This document shows positions 16,610-23,060 of a stretch of DNA of 33,141 nucleotides, in pieces; positions within the stretch are counted from its first letter, which is position 1, and the number at the start of each line of letters is the position of its first letter. Source of the stretch: JBDRCU01 sp043821485 (lineage in GTDB: Bacteria; Patescibacteriota; Minisyncoccia; 2-02-FULL-40-12; IGHO2-01-FULL-4-A). Made by a program: the position numbers and the translations under genes. The notes beneath the pieces were generated by a model. It did not search any database. It was not told the origin of the DNA and saw only the letters and a program-made list of their open reading frames with translations. Where the stretch lies: assembly GCA_043821485.1 (NCBI GenBank), contig JBDRCU010000003.1:1-33141 (forward strand). Direction: 5' to 3'.

Positions 16610-16948
16610 ATGGGATCAAACAGCAAGCGCATAGCCAAAGTAAATGATCTTATCCGTGATGAATTAGGCGTAGTATTGCGTCATGAACTTGATTTTGCAG
16701 ACGATGTTTTGGTTACAGTTATTCGTGTAGATACATCCCCCACTATGGAGCATGCAACGGTCTTTATATCCGTTATCCCAGATAAGAGATCTTCGGCAGT
16801 GATGAGGCATATTAAACGTGATATCTATAATATACAGCAAGAGCTTAATAAGAAGATTGTAGTACGCCCTGTTCCAAAAATAAGGTTTGAGGTTGATACA
16901 AGTGGTGATCATATTCAACGCATTGAGAAATTATTAGAAAATCAGTAA
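16610..16948 (+). CDS. rbfA: Ribosome-binding factor A
   Basis: This is a 112-residue KH-domain protein for 30S maturation. It begins KRIAKVNDLIRDELGVVLRH and continues VRVDTSPTMEHATVFISVIP (read here as VIRVDTSPTMEHATVFISV) to IQQELNKKIVVRPVPKIRF, the usual RbfA pattern. It follows infB by 1 nt, the classical infB-rbfA order, and three tRNA genes lie directly downstream on the same strand. Confidence 0.94.
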   Translation: MGSNSKRIAKVNDLIRDELGVVLRHELDFADDVLVTVIRVDTSPTMEHATVFISVIPDKRSSAVMRHIKRDIYNIQQELNKKIVVRPVPKIRFEVDTSGDHIQRIEKLLENQ

Positions 16949-16959
16949 ACTGGTTTTAT

Positions 16960-17031
<72 letters not shown>

Positions 17032-17044
17032 CCGGTCATTGAAA

Positions 17045-17126
17045 GCCCGGGTGGCGGAATTGGTATACGCGCATCACTTAAAATGATGTGCCGAAAGGCT
17101 TGTGGGTTCGAGTCCCACCTCGGGCA
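17045..17126 (+). tRNA. tRNA-Leu (anticodon UAA)
   Basis: This 82-nt class II tRNA has acceptor GCCCGGG with CTCGGGC and discriminator A. The anticodon stem CATCA/TGATG encloses CTTAAAA (UAA). A long variable arm (TGCCGAAAGGCT) and T arm GTGGG-TTCGAGT-CCCAC follow. The CCA is not fully encoded. There is no intron, although this isoacceptor is the classical group I intron host in cyanobacteria. Confidence 0.96.
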
Positions 17127-17142
17127 CCGTGATATGCTCCTT

Positions 17143-17226
17143 GGAGGAGTCGCATAGTGGTTTATTGCACCGGTTTCGAAAACCGGCGGGCGCAAGCCCT
17201 CGTGAGTTCGAATCTCACCTCCTCCG
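17143..17226 (+). tRNA. tRNA-Ser (anticodon CGA)
   Basis: This 84-nt class II tRNA has acceptor GGAGGAG with CTCCTCC and discriminator G. The anticodon stem CCGGT/ACCGG encloses TTCGAAA (CGA, reading UCG). The long variable arm is CGGGCGCAAGCCCTCG and the T arm GTGAG-TTCGAAT-CTCAC. It is the last of the Cys-Leu-Ser cluster. Confidence 0.96.
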
Positions 17227-17277
17227 CACAAATGGAAAATCCTTGCTGTATTTGATAAAAAATGTCAAAATAGAAGC

Positions 17278-18321
17278 ATGTCGTTCTCGCCTAATTCTAA
17301 GATTCAACACTATTTCTATATTGCGATTTTACTTGCAGTTTTTGTCCTGACTCTTTTCATATTCAAACCGTTCTTGACTGCATTGGTTCTTGCAGGAGTT
17401 TTTGCGATAATACTTCGCCCAGTCCATATATGGTTTCGTAAATATCTCAAGATTAGCGATGGATGGTCGTCTCTACTGGTTACATTTCTTCTTATTGTCA
17501 TAATACTTGTTCCTATTGTTTGGTTTAGTTTTCGTATGGTTGAACAGGCAGGTTCTTTTTACAATAATCTTACAGAAAGCGACGGCTTAGCAGGTATAAC
17601 AGATAAAGTAGTGGAATACATAGAGACTAATCTCAATATTACAGTATCCCCCGAAATAAAGGAGGCTATTGATGTGAGACAGTATGCTTTGTCGGCTTTT
17701 AACTGGATTACTTCGCATGCAGGTTCTGTCGTCGGGAGCGTTGCAATGTTTATTGCAAATATTATTCTGGGATTGTTAATAATGTTTTTCATTTTAAGAG
17801 ATGGGACCAAATTCAGAAAACGCTTGACCGAGCTTAGTCCGTTGCCTGACGAACATGATCGTAAGATTTTTGATACCATGAGAACGTCCATTAACTCTGT
17901 TATACGAGGTGCAATTTTTGTAGCAGTGATCCAAGGAGGAGTTGCAAGTGCGGGTTATGTTATCTTTGGACTTCCAAATCCAATATTCTGGGGAGGTATT
18001 ACAGCTCTGGCTGCATTGGTTCCGGGCATAGGTACTTCTCTTGTTATGATACCAGCAGTGTTATATATGCTTGTTTCAGTATCATTCCCTTCAGCAGTAG
18101 GTCTTGCAATATGGGGAGCTGTGGCTGTTGGTCTGATTGATAATATCGTAGGCCCTAGACTTTGGGGACGAGATATCAAGGTGCCAACCATTTTAATTCT
18201 TGTTTCTGTTCTCGGAGGAATACAGCTATTTGGACCAATAGGATTTATAATAGGACCTCTTGTATTGAGTCTTTTGTTTGCATTACTTGATATTTATCCA
18301 GTTATTGCCAAATCTTCGTAA
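17278..18321 (+). CDS. AI-2E family transporter (PerM/YdiK-like permease)
   Basis: The 347-residue polytopic protein has two or three N-terminal membrane helices (FYIAILLAVFVLTLFIF, TALVLAGVFAIILRPV), an extracytoplasmic stretch (residues 85-145) and a C-terminal block of helices. That block contains the family motif VIRGAIFVAVIQGGVASAGY, followed by GLPNPIFWGGITALAALVPG and DNIVGPRLWG. Members export diverse small molecules or ions; the name does not establish autoinducer transport. It lies between the tRNA cluster and thrS. Confidence 0.9.
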   Translation: MSFSPNSKIQHYFYIAILLAVFVLTLFIFKPFLTALVLAGVFAIILRPVHIWFRKYLKISDGWSSLLVTFLLIVIILVPIVWFSFRMVEQAGSFYNNLTESDGLAGITDKVVEYIETNLNITVSPEIKEAIDVRQYALSAFNWITSHAGSVVGSVAMFIANIILGLLIMFFILRDGTKFRKRLTELSPLPDEHDRKIFDTMRTSINSVIRGAIFVAVIQGGVASAGYVIFGLPNPIFWGGITALAALVPGIGTSLVMIPAVLYMLVSVSFPSAVGLAIWGAVAVGLIDNIVGPRLWGRDIKVPTILILVSVLGGIQLFGPIGFIIGPLVLSLLFALLDIYPVIAKSS

Positions 18322-18355
18322 TTTTGCAAATTCTATTTTATCGTATATAGCGAGT

Positions 18356-18388
18356 CTTCAGCCCTTCTTCAGCCCTTGAGTAGGGCTG
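18356..18388 (+). terminator. Hairpin with duplicated 5' arm between the permease and thrS
   Basis: CAGCCC (18370-18375), a 7-nt loop and GGGCTG (18383-18388) form a 6-bp stem followed by TTGATTTGTT. The 11-nt unit CTTCAGCCCTT is tandemly duplicated (18356-18366 and 18367-18377), so either copy of the arm can pair with GGGCTG. It may be a terminator for the permease or a thrS leader structure. No T-box sequence is seen. Confidence 0.5.
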
Positions 18389-18423
18389 TTGATTTGTTAG
18401 TATATAGAGACTAATTTATTACT

Positions 18424-20163
18424 ATGAATAAAGATGAAAAACTATCAAATTTGAGGCATTCACTGGCTCACCTGCTTGCAGCGGCAGTGCTTGATTTATG
18501 GCCCGATGCTAAGCGTGCGATTGGTCCGGCAATTGAAAATGGCTTCTATTATGATTTTGAGTTCAGCAAGCCAATATCAGAAGAAGATATACCAAAGATC
18601 GAAGCCAAGATGAAAGAAATCCTGCCAACATGGTCGGAATTTGAAAAAAGCGATGTTAGTGCTGATGAAGCACGTAAGTTATTTAAAGATAATCCATACA
18701 AACAAGAACTAATTGATGAATATGCCGACGAGGGACTTACAACCCATAAGTCGGGAGAATACATTGATTTGTGTCGTGGAGGTCACGTCGATGATGCTAA
18801 AGAAATTGATCCCGATGGGTTTAAACTCACTCATACGGCAGGAGCATACTGGCGAGGAGATGAAAAGAATACAATGCTTACCCGTATTTATGGTTTGGCC
18901 TTCGAAACTCAAAAAGAACTTGAGAAACATTTAGAAATGCTGGAAGAAGCCAAGAAGAGAGATCATAAGAAGATTGGTCCGCAATTAGATTTGTTCACCT
19001 TTTCCGATCTTGTAGGAAGCGGTTTGCCGTTGTGGACTCCTAAGGGAACTCTACTTAGAAATATTTTGGATGACTTTGTCTGGGAGCTTAGACGCGAACA
19101 TGGGTATGAAAAAGTTGAGATACCGCATATCACAAAAAAAGAACTTTATGAAAAAAGCGGACACTGGGATAAATTTCAGGAGGAATTGCTTGAAATAGAA
19201 ACTCGTGAAGGACATTTGTTTGCGATGAAACCGATGAACTGTCCGCATCATACTCAGATTTACGACAGGAAACTCTGGAGTTATAGAGAATTACCGCAAA
19301 GATATGCAAATACTACAATGTGTTACCGCGATGAGCAGACTGGTGAATTGAGCGGACTCTCGCGTGCACGTGCATTTACTCAGGATGATGCACATGTATT
19401 TTGCAGGCAAGATCAAATTCAGGAAGAATTTTTGAAAATTTGGGATATAGTGGATGAGTTTTATAAAGCCGTAGGGTTTGAGTTAAAAGTAAATTTGTCT
19501 TTACACGATCCCGATGAATCGGAAAAGTATCTTGGTACACCGGAAATTTGGAAAGAAGCAGAAAATACACTTCGTGACATAGCAAAAGAACGTGGCGTTA
19601 AGGCTGAGGAGATTATTGGAGAAGCTGCATTTTATGGACCAAAAATTGATTTCATGGCGAATGATTCAATAGGCAGGCAGTGGCAATTGGCGACAATTCA
19701 GCTTGATATGAATTTGCCGGAAAGATTTGACCTCACATGTATAAATGAAAAGGGCGAGAAAGAGCGTATATTTATGATTCATGCGGCAATCATGGGTTCA
19801 ATCGAGCGCTACCTCTCTATATTGATAGAACACTTTGCAGGAGCGTTTCCATTGTGGTTGTCCCCTGTTCAGGTTAAAGTACTGACAATTTCTGACAAAC
19901 AAAATGATTATGCGCAAGAAGTTGCCAAGGAACTTAAAGAAGAAGATATCAGAGTTGAGATAGATAATTCAAATGAAACCATTGGCAAAAAGATAAGAGA
20001 AACAGAGATGCAGAAAGTTCCATATATTGTAATCGTTGGTGACAAAGAACTTAAAGATAAAAAAATCGCTGTACGAAAGCGAAGTGAGGGAGATATTGGG
20101 GTTATGAGTTTAGATGATTTTGAAGAACGACTAGAAAAAGAAATCGAAGAAAAAATTATATAG
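18424..20163 (+). CDS. thrS: Threonyl-tRNA synthetase (without TGS domain)
   Basis: This class II synthetase charges tRNA-Thr. The protein begins directly with the N2 editing domain (LRHSLAHLLAAAVLDLWP, later DLCRGGHVDD), so the ~60-residue TGS domain found in most bacterial ThrRS is absent; the length is 579 against about 640. The catalytic domain has MKPMNCPHHTQIY (zinc Cys/His), TMCYRDEQTGELSGLSRARAF (motif 2) and AAIMGSIERYLSILIEHFAG (motif 3). The anticodon-binding domain (VQVKVLTISDKQNDYA) ends the protein. No Shine-Dalgarno is seen. The choice of start is supported by the lack of an upstream in-frame extension. Confidence 0.96.
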   Translation: MNKDEKLSNLRHSLAHLLAAAVLDLWPDAKRAIGPAIENGFYYDFEFSKPISEEDIPKIEAKMKEILPTWSEFEKSDVSADEARKLFKDNPYKQELIDEYADEGLTTHKSGEYIDLCRGGHVDDAKEIDPDGFKLTHTAGAYWRGDEKNTMLTRIYGLAFETQKELEKHLEMLEEAKKRDHKKIGPQLDLFTFSDLVGSGLPLWTPKGTLLRNILDDFVWELRREHGYEKVEIPHITKKELYEKSGHWDKFQEELLEIETREGHLFAMKPMNCPHHTQIYDRKLWSYRELPQRYANTTMCYRDEQTGELSGLSRARAFTQDDAHVFCRQDQIQEEFLKIWDIVDEFYKAVGFELKVNLSLHDPDESEKYLGTPEIWKEAENTLRDIAKERGVKAEEIIGEAAFYGPKIDFMANDSIGRQWQLATIQLDMNLPERFDLTCINEKGEKERIFMIHAAIMGSIERYLSILIEHFAGAFPLWLSPVQVKVLTISDKQNDYAQEVAKELKEEDIRVEIDNSNETIGKKIRETEMQKVPYIVIVGDKELKDKKIAVRKRSEGDIGVMSLDDFEERLEKEIEEKII

Positions 20164-20172
20164 AATTGTTGG

Positions 20173-20205
20173 CCCGGAGCGACGCGCGTAGCGCGTCGCT
20201 CCGGG
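20173..20205. terminator. 15-bp GC-rich perfect palindrome between convergent genes
   Basis: CCCGGAGCGACGCGC, a GTA loop and its exact complement form a very stable hairpin 9 nt after the thrS stop and 7 nt after the stop of the convergent 54-aa gene. There is no T tract. It may block both transcripts, or it may be a REP-like mobile palindrome. Its GCGACGC/GCGTCGC core recurs at 188-204. Confidence 0.65.
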
Positions 20206-20212
20206 GGAAGAG

Positions 20213-20377
20213 CTAGCTCTGGCACCTTGTCTCCTCCTCGTTTTGATGCTGTCTCTTGATATTTGAGAGTCCCCAGACGAGGAGTACGGTGATGACTGAT
20301 GCACTTAGTAGCATGTATAAGACATCTGCACATGCACTGGCTTTATCAGCCACGCACACGAGGATCATCGGATCCAT
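20213..20377 (-). CDS. 54-residue single-pass membrane protein with a perfect Shine-Dalgarno
   Basis: The minus strand carries AAGGAGG (20383-20389), a 5-nt spacer and an ATG, then 54 codons to TAG. The product begins MDPMILVCVADKASACADV, then has a hydrophobic helix (VLYMLLSASVITVLLVWGL, about residues 19-37) and a short polar tail (KRQHQNEEETRCQS). There are cysteines at 8, 16 and 52. I do not recognise a family. A promoter (TTAACA, 17 nt, TATAAA) lies at the right distance. It is convergent with thrS and divergent from miaA, with no operon partner. The strong ribosome-binding site is exceptional here, where most genes have none, so high expression is likely. The overlapping 141-aa antisense frame is a shadow. 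Confidence 0.75.
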   Translation of the reverse strand: MDPMILVCVADKASACADVLYMLLSASVITVLLVWGLSNIKRQHQNEEETRCQS

Positions 20378-20412
20378 GAGATCCTCCTTGGTTAATAATA
20401 GTATGTCATAAT

Positions 20413-20441
20413 TTTATAGTTTTGTCTATGGATCGTGTTAA
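20413..20441 (-). promoter_or_regulatory. Promoter of the 54-aa gene
   Basis: TTAACA (20436-20441), a 17-nt spacer and TATAAA (20413-20418) read on the minus strand. The leader would be about 29 nt and include the AAGGAGG ribosome-binding site. Confidence 0.6.
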
Positions 20442-20455
20442 GGTGATAACGGTGG

Positions 20456-20511
20456 TCAAGGTAATTGTTTTTATTGTGTAACTATGTTCATAATAAAAAC
20501 AATTACCTTGA
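20456..20511. repeat. 20-bp perfect inverted repeat upstream of miaA
   Basis: TCAAGGTAATTGTTTTTATT (20456-20475) and its exact complement (20492-20511) flank a 16-nt loop. It lies 13 nt before the miaA ATG, in the divergent gap with the 54-aa gene. It could be an operator, an mRNA hairpin controlling miaA, or the ends of a tiny mobile element. No T tract follows, so a simple terminator is unlikely. Confidence 0.8.
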
Positions 20512-20524
20512 GCGCTTCCTAATT

Positions 20525-21388
20525 ATGGATACAGGGAATAAACAAATTAAGTCAAAAATAATATGTATCATCGGTCCCACTGCTTCTGGTAAGACAGATT
20601 TGAGTATTAAGTTGGCCAAAAAGCTCAACGGAGAGATAATTTCTGCTGATTCAAGACAGGTATATAAAGGTATGGACATTGGTACAGCTAAGATTATTAA
20701 GAAAGAAATGCGTGGAGTGCCGCATCATATGATTGATGTAGTAAGTCCAAAAACAAACTTTGATGCTGTTAAGTTTAAAGACAAAGCACAGAGAATTATT
20801 AAAGATATGATTAAACGCGGTAAGCTCCCTATCATTGTTGGTGGTACGGGTTTCTGGATTGATACATTGGTACATGACATGGATTTTCCCGGAACCAAAC
20901 AAGATTCAAAATTGAGGAAACAACTTGAGAGTAAAACAGTCGAACAGCTATTTAAGCAATTACAAGAATTAGATTCGGATAGGGCATTGAGTATTGAGAG
21001 ATATAATAAGCGGAGACTTGTGCGTGCACTTGAAATTGTTTTAACAACAGGCAAGCCCGTGCCCCAGATCAAAAAAACATCTAAATATGATGTTTTGTGG
21101 TTGGGAATAAAAATGGATCAGGAGCAACTCAATCGCCGTATTAAAAAAAGATTTATAAAGTGGCTTGATAAAGGATTAATTGATGAAGTAAAGAGATTAC
21201 ACAAGTCAGGAGTTTCATGGAAGCGATTTGAAGAACTTGGCCTTGCCTATAAATATATAGCAGATATGCTTCGCAATAAAATTAGCCATACTGAAATGAT
21301 AAACCTTTCAGTACAATCAATTATTAAATATTCAAAACGTCAGATGACGTGGTTTAAGAGAAATAAAGAGATTATCTGGATTGACTAG
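20525..21388 (+). CDS. miaA: tRNA dimethylallyltransferase
   Basis: MiaA adds the isopentenyl group to A37 of tRNAs reading UNN codons. Visible are the P-loop IGPTASGKTDLSI, the DMAPP/tRNA-binding motif ISADSRQVYKGMDIGTAK, PHHMIDV, IIVGGTGFW and the C-terminal KRQMTWFKRN. I place the start at the ATG at 20525 (MDTGNKQ, 288 residues). The in-frame TTG at 20465 would put 20 extra residues inside the inverted repeat and is not supported by conservation. tRNA-Cys, tRNA-Leu(UAA) and tRNA-Ser in this window are typical substrates. The 3' end overlaps the convergent 73-aa gene by 4 nt. Confidence 0.95.
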   Translation: MDTGNKQIKSKIICIIGPTASGKTDLSIKLAKKLNGEIISADSRQVYKGMDIGTAKIIKKEMRGVPHHMIDVVSPKTNFDAVKFKDKAQRIIKDMIKRGKLPIIVGGTGFWIDTLVHDMDFPGTKQDSKLRKQLESKTVEQLFKQLQELDSDRALSIERYNKRRLVRALEIVLTTGKPVPQIKKTSKYDVLWLGIKMDQEQLNRRIKKRFIKWLDKGLIDEVKRLHKSGVSWKRFEELGLAYKYIADMLRNKISHTEMINLSVQSIIKYSKRQMTWFKRNKEIIWID

Positions 21389-21606
21389 CTTTCTTTCTCG
21401 GTGGGTGTTTCTCGCATTGATTTTGTATTTTTAGCTTTAAGATTCGGTTTTGATTCTATGTTTTCCCTCTGAGCCCTGCTTGCTTTAAGCGGTTTAGTTT
21501 CTACATTTGGTTCGTATTCAAGCTCAAGAGGAGGCCTCACTTGTGATTGAGGCCGTTCAAAGGATACTACTGCCTTAGCAATTGGTTTTTTCTTTTCCTG
21601 TATCAT
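21385..21606 (-). CDS. 73-residue polar basic protein coupled to gatB
   Basis: I do not recognise the product. It is rich in K, E, R, P and S (RPQSQVRPPLELEYEPNVET), has no membrane segment and is probably disordered. Its ATG overlaps the gatB stop as TAATG, so it would be translated by re-initiation. It ends within the last codons of convergent miaA. It may be a real operon-tail protein or a chance frame; the tight coupling favours the first. Confidence 0.55.
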   Translation of the reverse strand: MIQEKKKPIAKAVVSFERPQSQVRPPLELEYEPNVETKPLKASRAQRENIESKPNLKAKNTKSMRETPTEKES

Positions 21607-23060
21607 TATTTAAGCTTACGTTCTAATAATTCTCTAATGACTTGCGGATCTGCTTTGCCTTTTGAGGCTGCCATTACTTTACCTACAAGAAATTGTATAG
21701 ATTGTATTTTGCCTTTTTTGTATTGTTCTACTGCTTCAGGATTCTCTTCAATAACTTTTATTGCAAAATTTTCAAGTTCTAAAGTATCAGAAATTTGGCC
21801 GAGATCTTTTTCTTTCATAATTTCGTCCGGGTCGCGGCCTGTTGCAGCCATATCTTTTAATATAGTAATTGCTGCAGTTGAGGATATTTCTTTGATATTG
21901 ATTTTGAGGATCCATTCTGCGAGATTTTCAGCAGTAATTAATTCAGTTCCGGCTATTATGGGAGAATTTGTGATCATATATGTTGCGGCTGTATTGTGAA
22001 TCTCCATAGCAGATATTTTGCCGAATTTTTCATGATCTGCTTTTGTCCATCCTAGAGCTTCAGAGACAACCTGTTCGTATAGATCGCCTAGTTTTTTATT
22101 AACAGTGAATATCTCTATCTGGGCATCATTTAGCCCATATTGATCACGAAAGCGCTCCCTTCGACCGGAGGGTAGCTCAGGTAATTGAGTGCGTAGTGTC
22201 TCTATATATTTTTTTGTAAAACGCATTGGTGGTAGGTCCGGCTCCGGAAAATATCTGTAATCTGCTGAGCCTTCTTTTGTTCTTTGGCTGAATGATTCAT
22301 CTTTTTCGTCATTCCAGCCACGAGTTTCTTGTATTATAGTATCTCCTGCTTTAATTACTCCTGTTTGTCTATCTATCTCGTATTTGACTGCACGCATTGC
22401 TGCATTTATTGAACCAATGTTTTTGACCTCTACTTTGGTTCCAAGTCCAAGTTTTTCATCATTTTCTTTTTTTATTGAAACATTAACCTCTACACGCATT
22501 TGCCCCTTTTCAATATTTGCATCTGAAGCATCAAGGTAACGGAGTATTAATTGTAGTTCCCGTGCAAAGAGTTCAACGTCTTCAGCTGAATGTATTTCGG
22601 GTTTAGTCACAAGCTCCATTAATGGTACTCCTGCGCGATTGTAATCCACCAGACTATGATTATCATCTGAATGCATTAATTTGCCTGCATCTTCTTCCAT
22701 ATGGATTCGTTCAAGATGTATTTTTTTGCCATCGCTTAATTTGAGGTATCCATCTTCGCAAATAGGCAAATCATATTGTGAAATTTGATATCCTTTTGGC
22801 AAATCAGGATAAAAGTAATTTTTTCGATCAAATTTGGAAAATTCAGCAATATTGCAATTCAGTGCTAGGCCTACTTTAATTAATTTTTCAATTGCAATTT
22901 TATTAATTACAGGCAGTGCTCCCGGATGTCCTGTGCAAACAGGGCATATATTAACATTTGGATGCTTTTCGTCAGGGTTATTCGGAGAATTACAAAACAT
23001 CTTAGTCTTTGTTTTTAACTCTGCATGTATTTCTAATCCGATTGTTGGAGTATAAGGCAT
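21606..23060 (-). CDS. gatB: Aspartyl/glutamyl-tRNA(Asn/Gln) amidotransferase subunit B
   Basis: GatB is the kinase/transamidase subunit of GatCAB, which converts Glu-tRNA(Gln) or Asp-tRNA(Asn) to the amide form. The start GLEIHAELKTKTKMFCNSPN, CPVCTGHPGALPVIN, FDRKNYFYPDLPKGYQISQY and YRAGVPLMELVTKPE (read in part as DYNRAGVPLMELVT) are diagnostic. The C-terminal YqeY-like tRNA-binding domain (EKDLGQISDTLELENFAIKV) completes 484 residues, the usual length. The ATG overlaps the thymidylate synthase fusion stop as TAATG. gatA and gatC are not in the window. Confidence 0.97.
   Translation of the reverse strand: MPYTPTIGLEIHAELKTKTKMFCNSPNNPDEKHPNVNICPVCTGHPGALPVINKIAIEKLIKVGLALNCNIAEFSKFDRKNYFYPDLPKGYQISQYDLPICEDGYLKLSDGKKIHLERIHMEEDAGKLMHSDDNHSLVDYNRAGVPLMELVTKPEIHSAEDVELFARELQLILRYLDASDANIEKGQMRVEVNVSIKKENDEKLGLGTKVEVKNIGSINAAMRAVKYEIDRQTGVIKAGDTIIQETRGWNDEKDESFSQRTKEGSADYRYFPEPDLPPMRFTKKYIETLRTQLPELPSGRRERFRDQYGLNDAQIEIFTVNKKLGDLYEQVVSEALGWTKADHEKFGKISAMEIHNTAATYMITNSPIIAGTELITAENLAEWILKINIKEISSTAAITILKDMAATGRDPDEIMKEKDLGQISDTLELENFAIKVIEENPEAVEQYKKGKIQSIQFLVGKVMAASKGKADPQVIRELLERKLK

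Noticed and set aside
18322..18423. T-box riboswitch upstream of thrS
   Set aside because: No T-box consensus, specifier loop or antiterminator; only a short hairpin and an 11-nt duplication.
19908..20333. 141-residue minus-strand frame overlapping the thrS 3' end
   Set aside because: Most of it is antisense to the conserved ThrRS C-terminus and it runs through the GC palindrome; the product is low-complexity serine. The real minus-strand gene here is the 54-aa frame at 20213-20377.
20465..20524. TTG start for miaA 20 codons upstream
   Set aside because: The extension lies within the inverted repeat, has no family similarity, and the ATG at 20525 gives the normal N-terminus.
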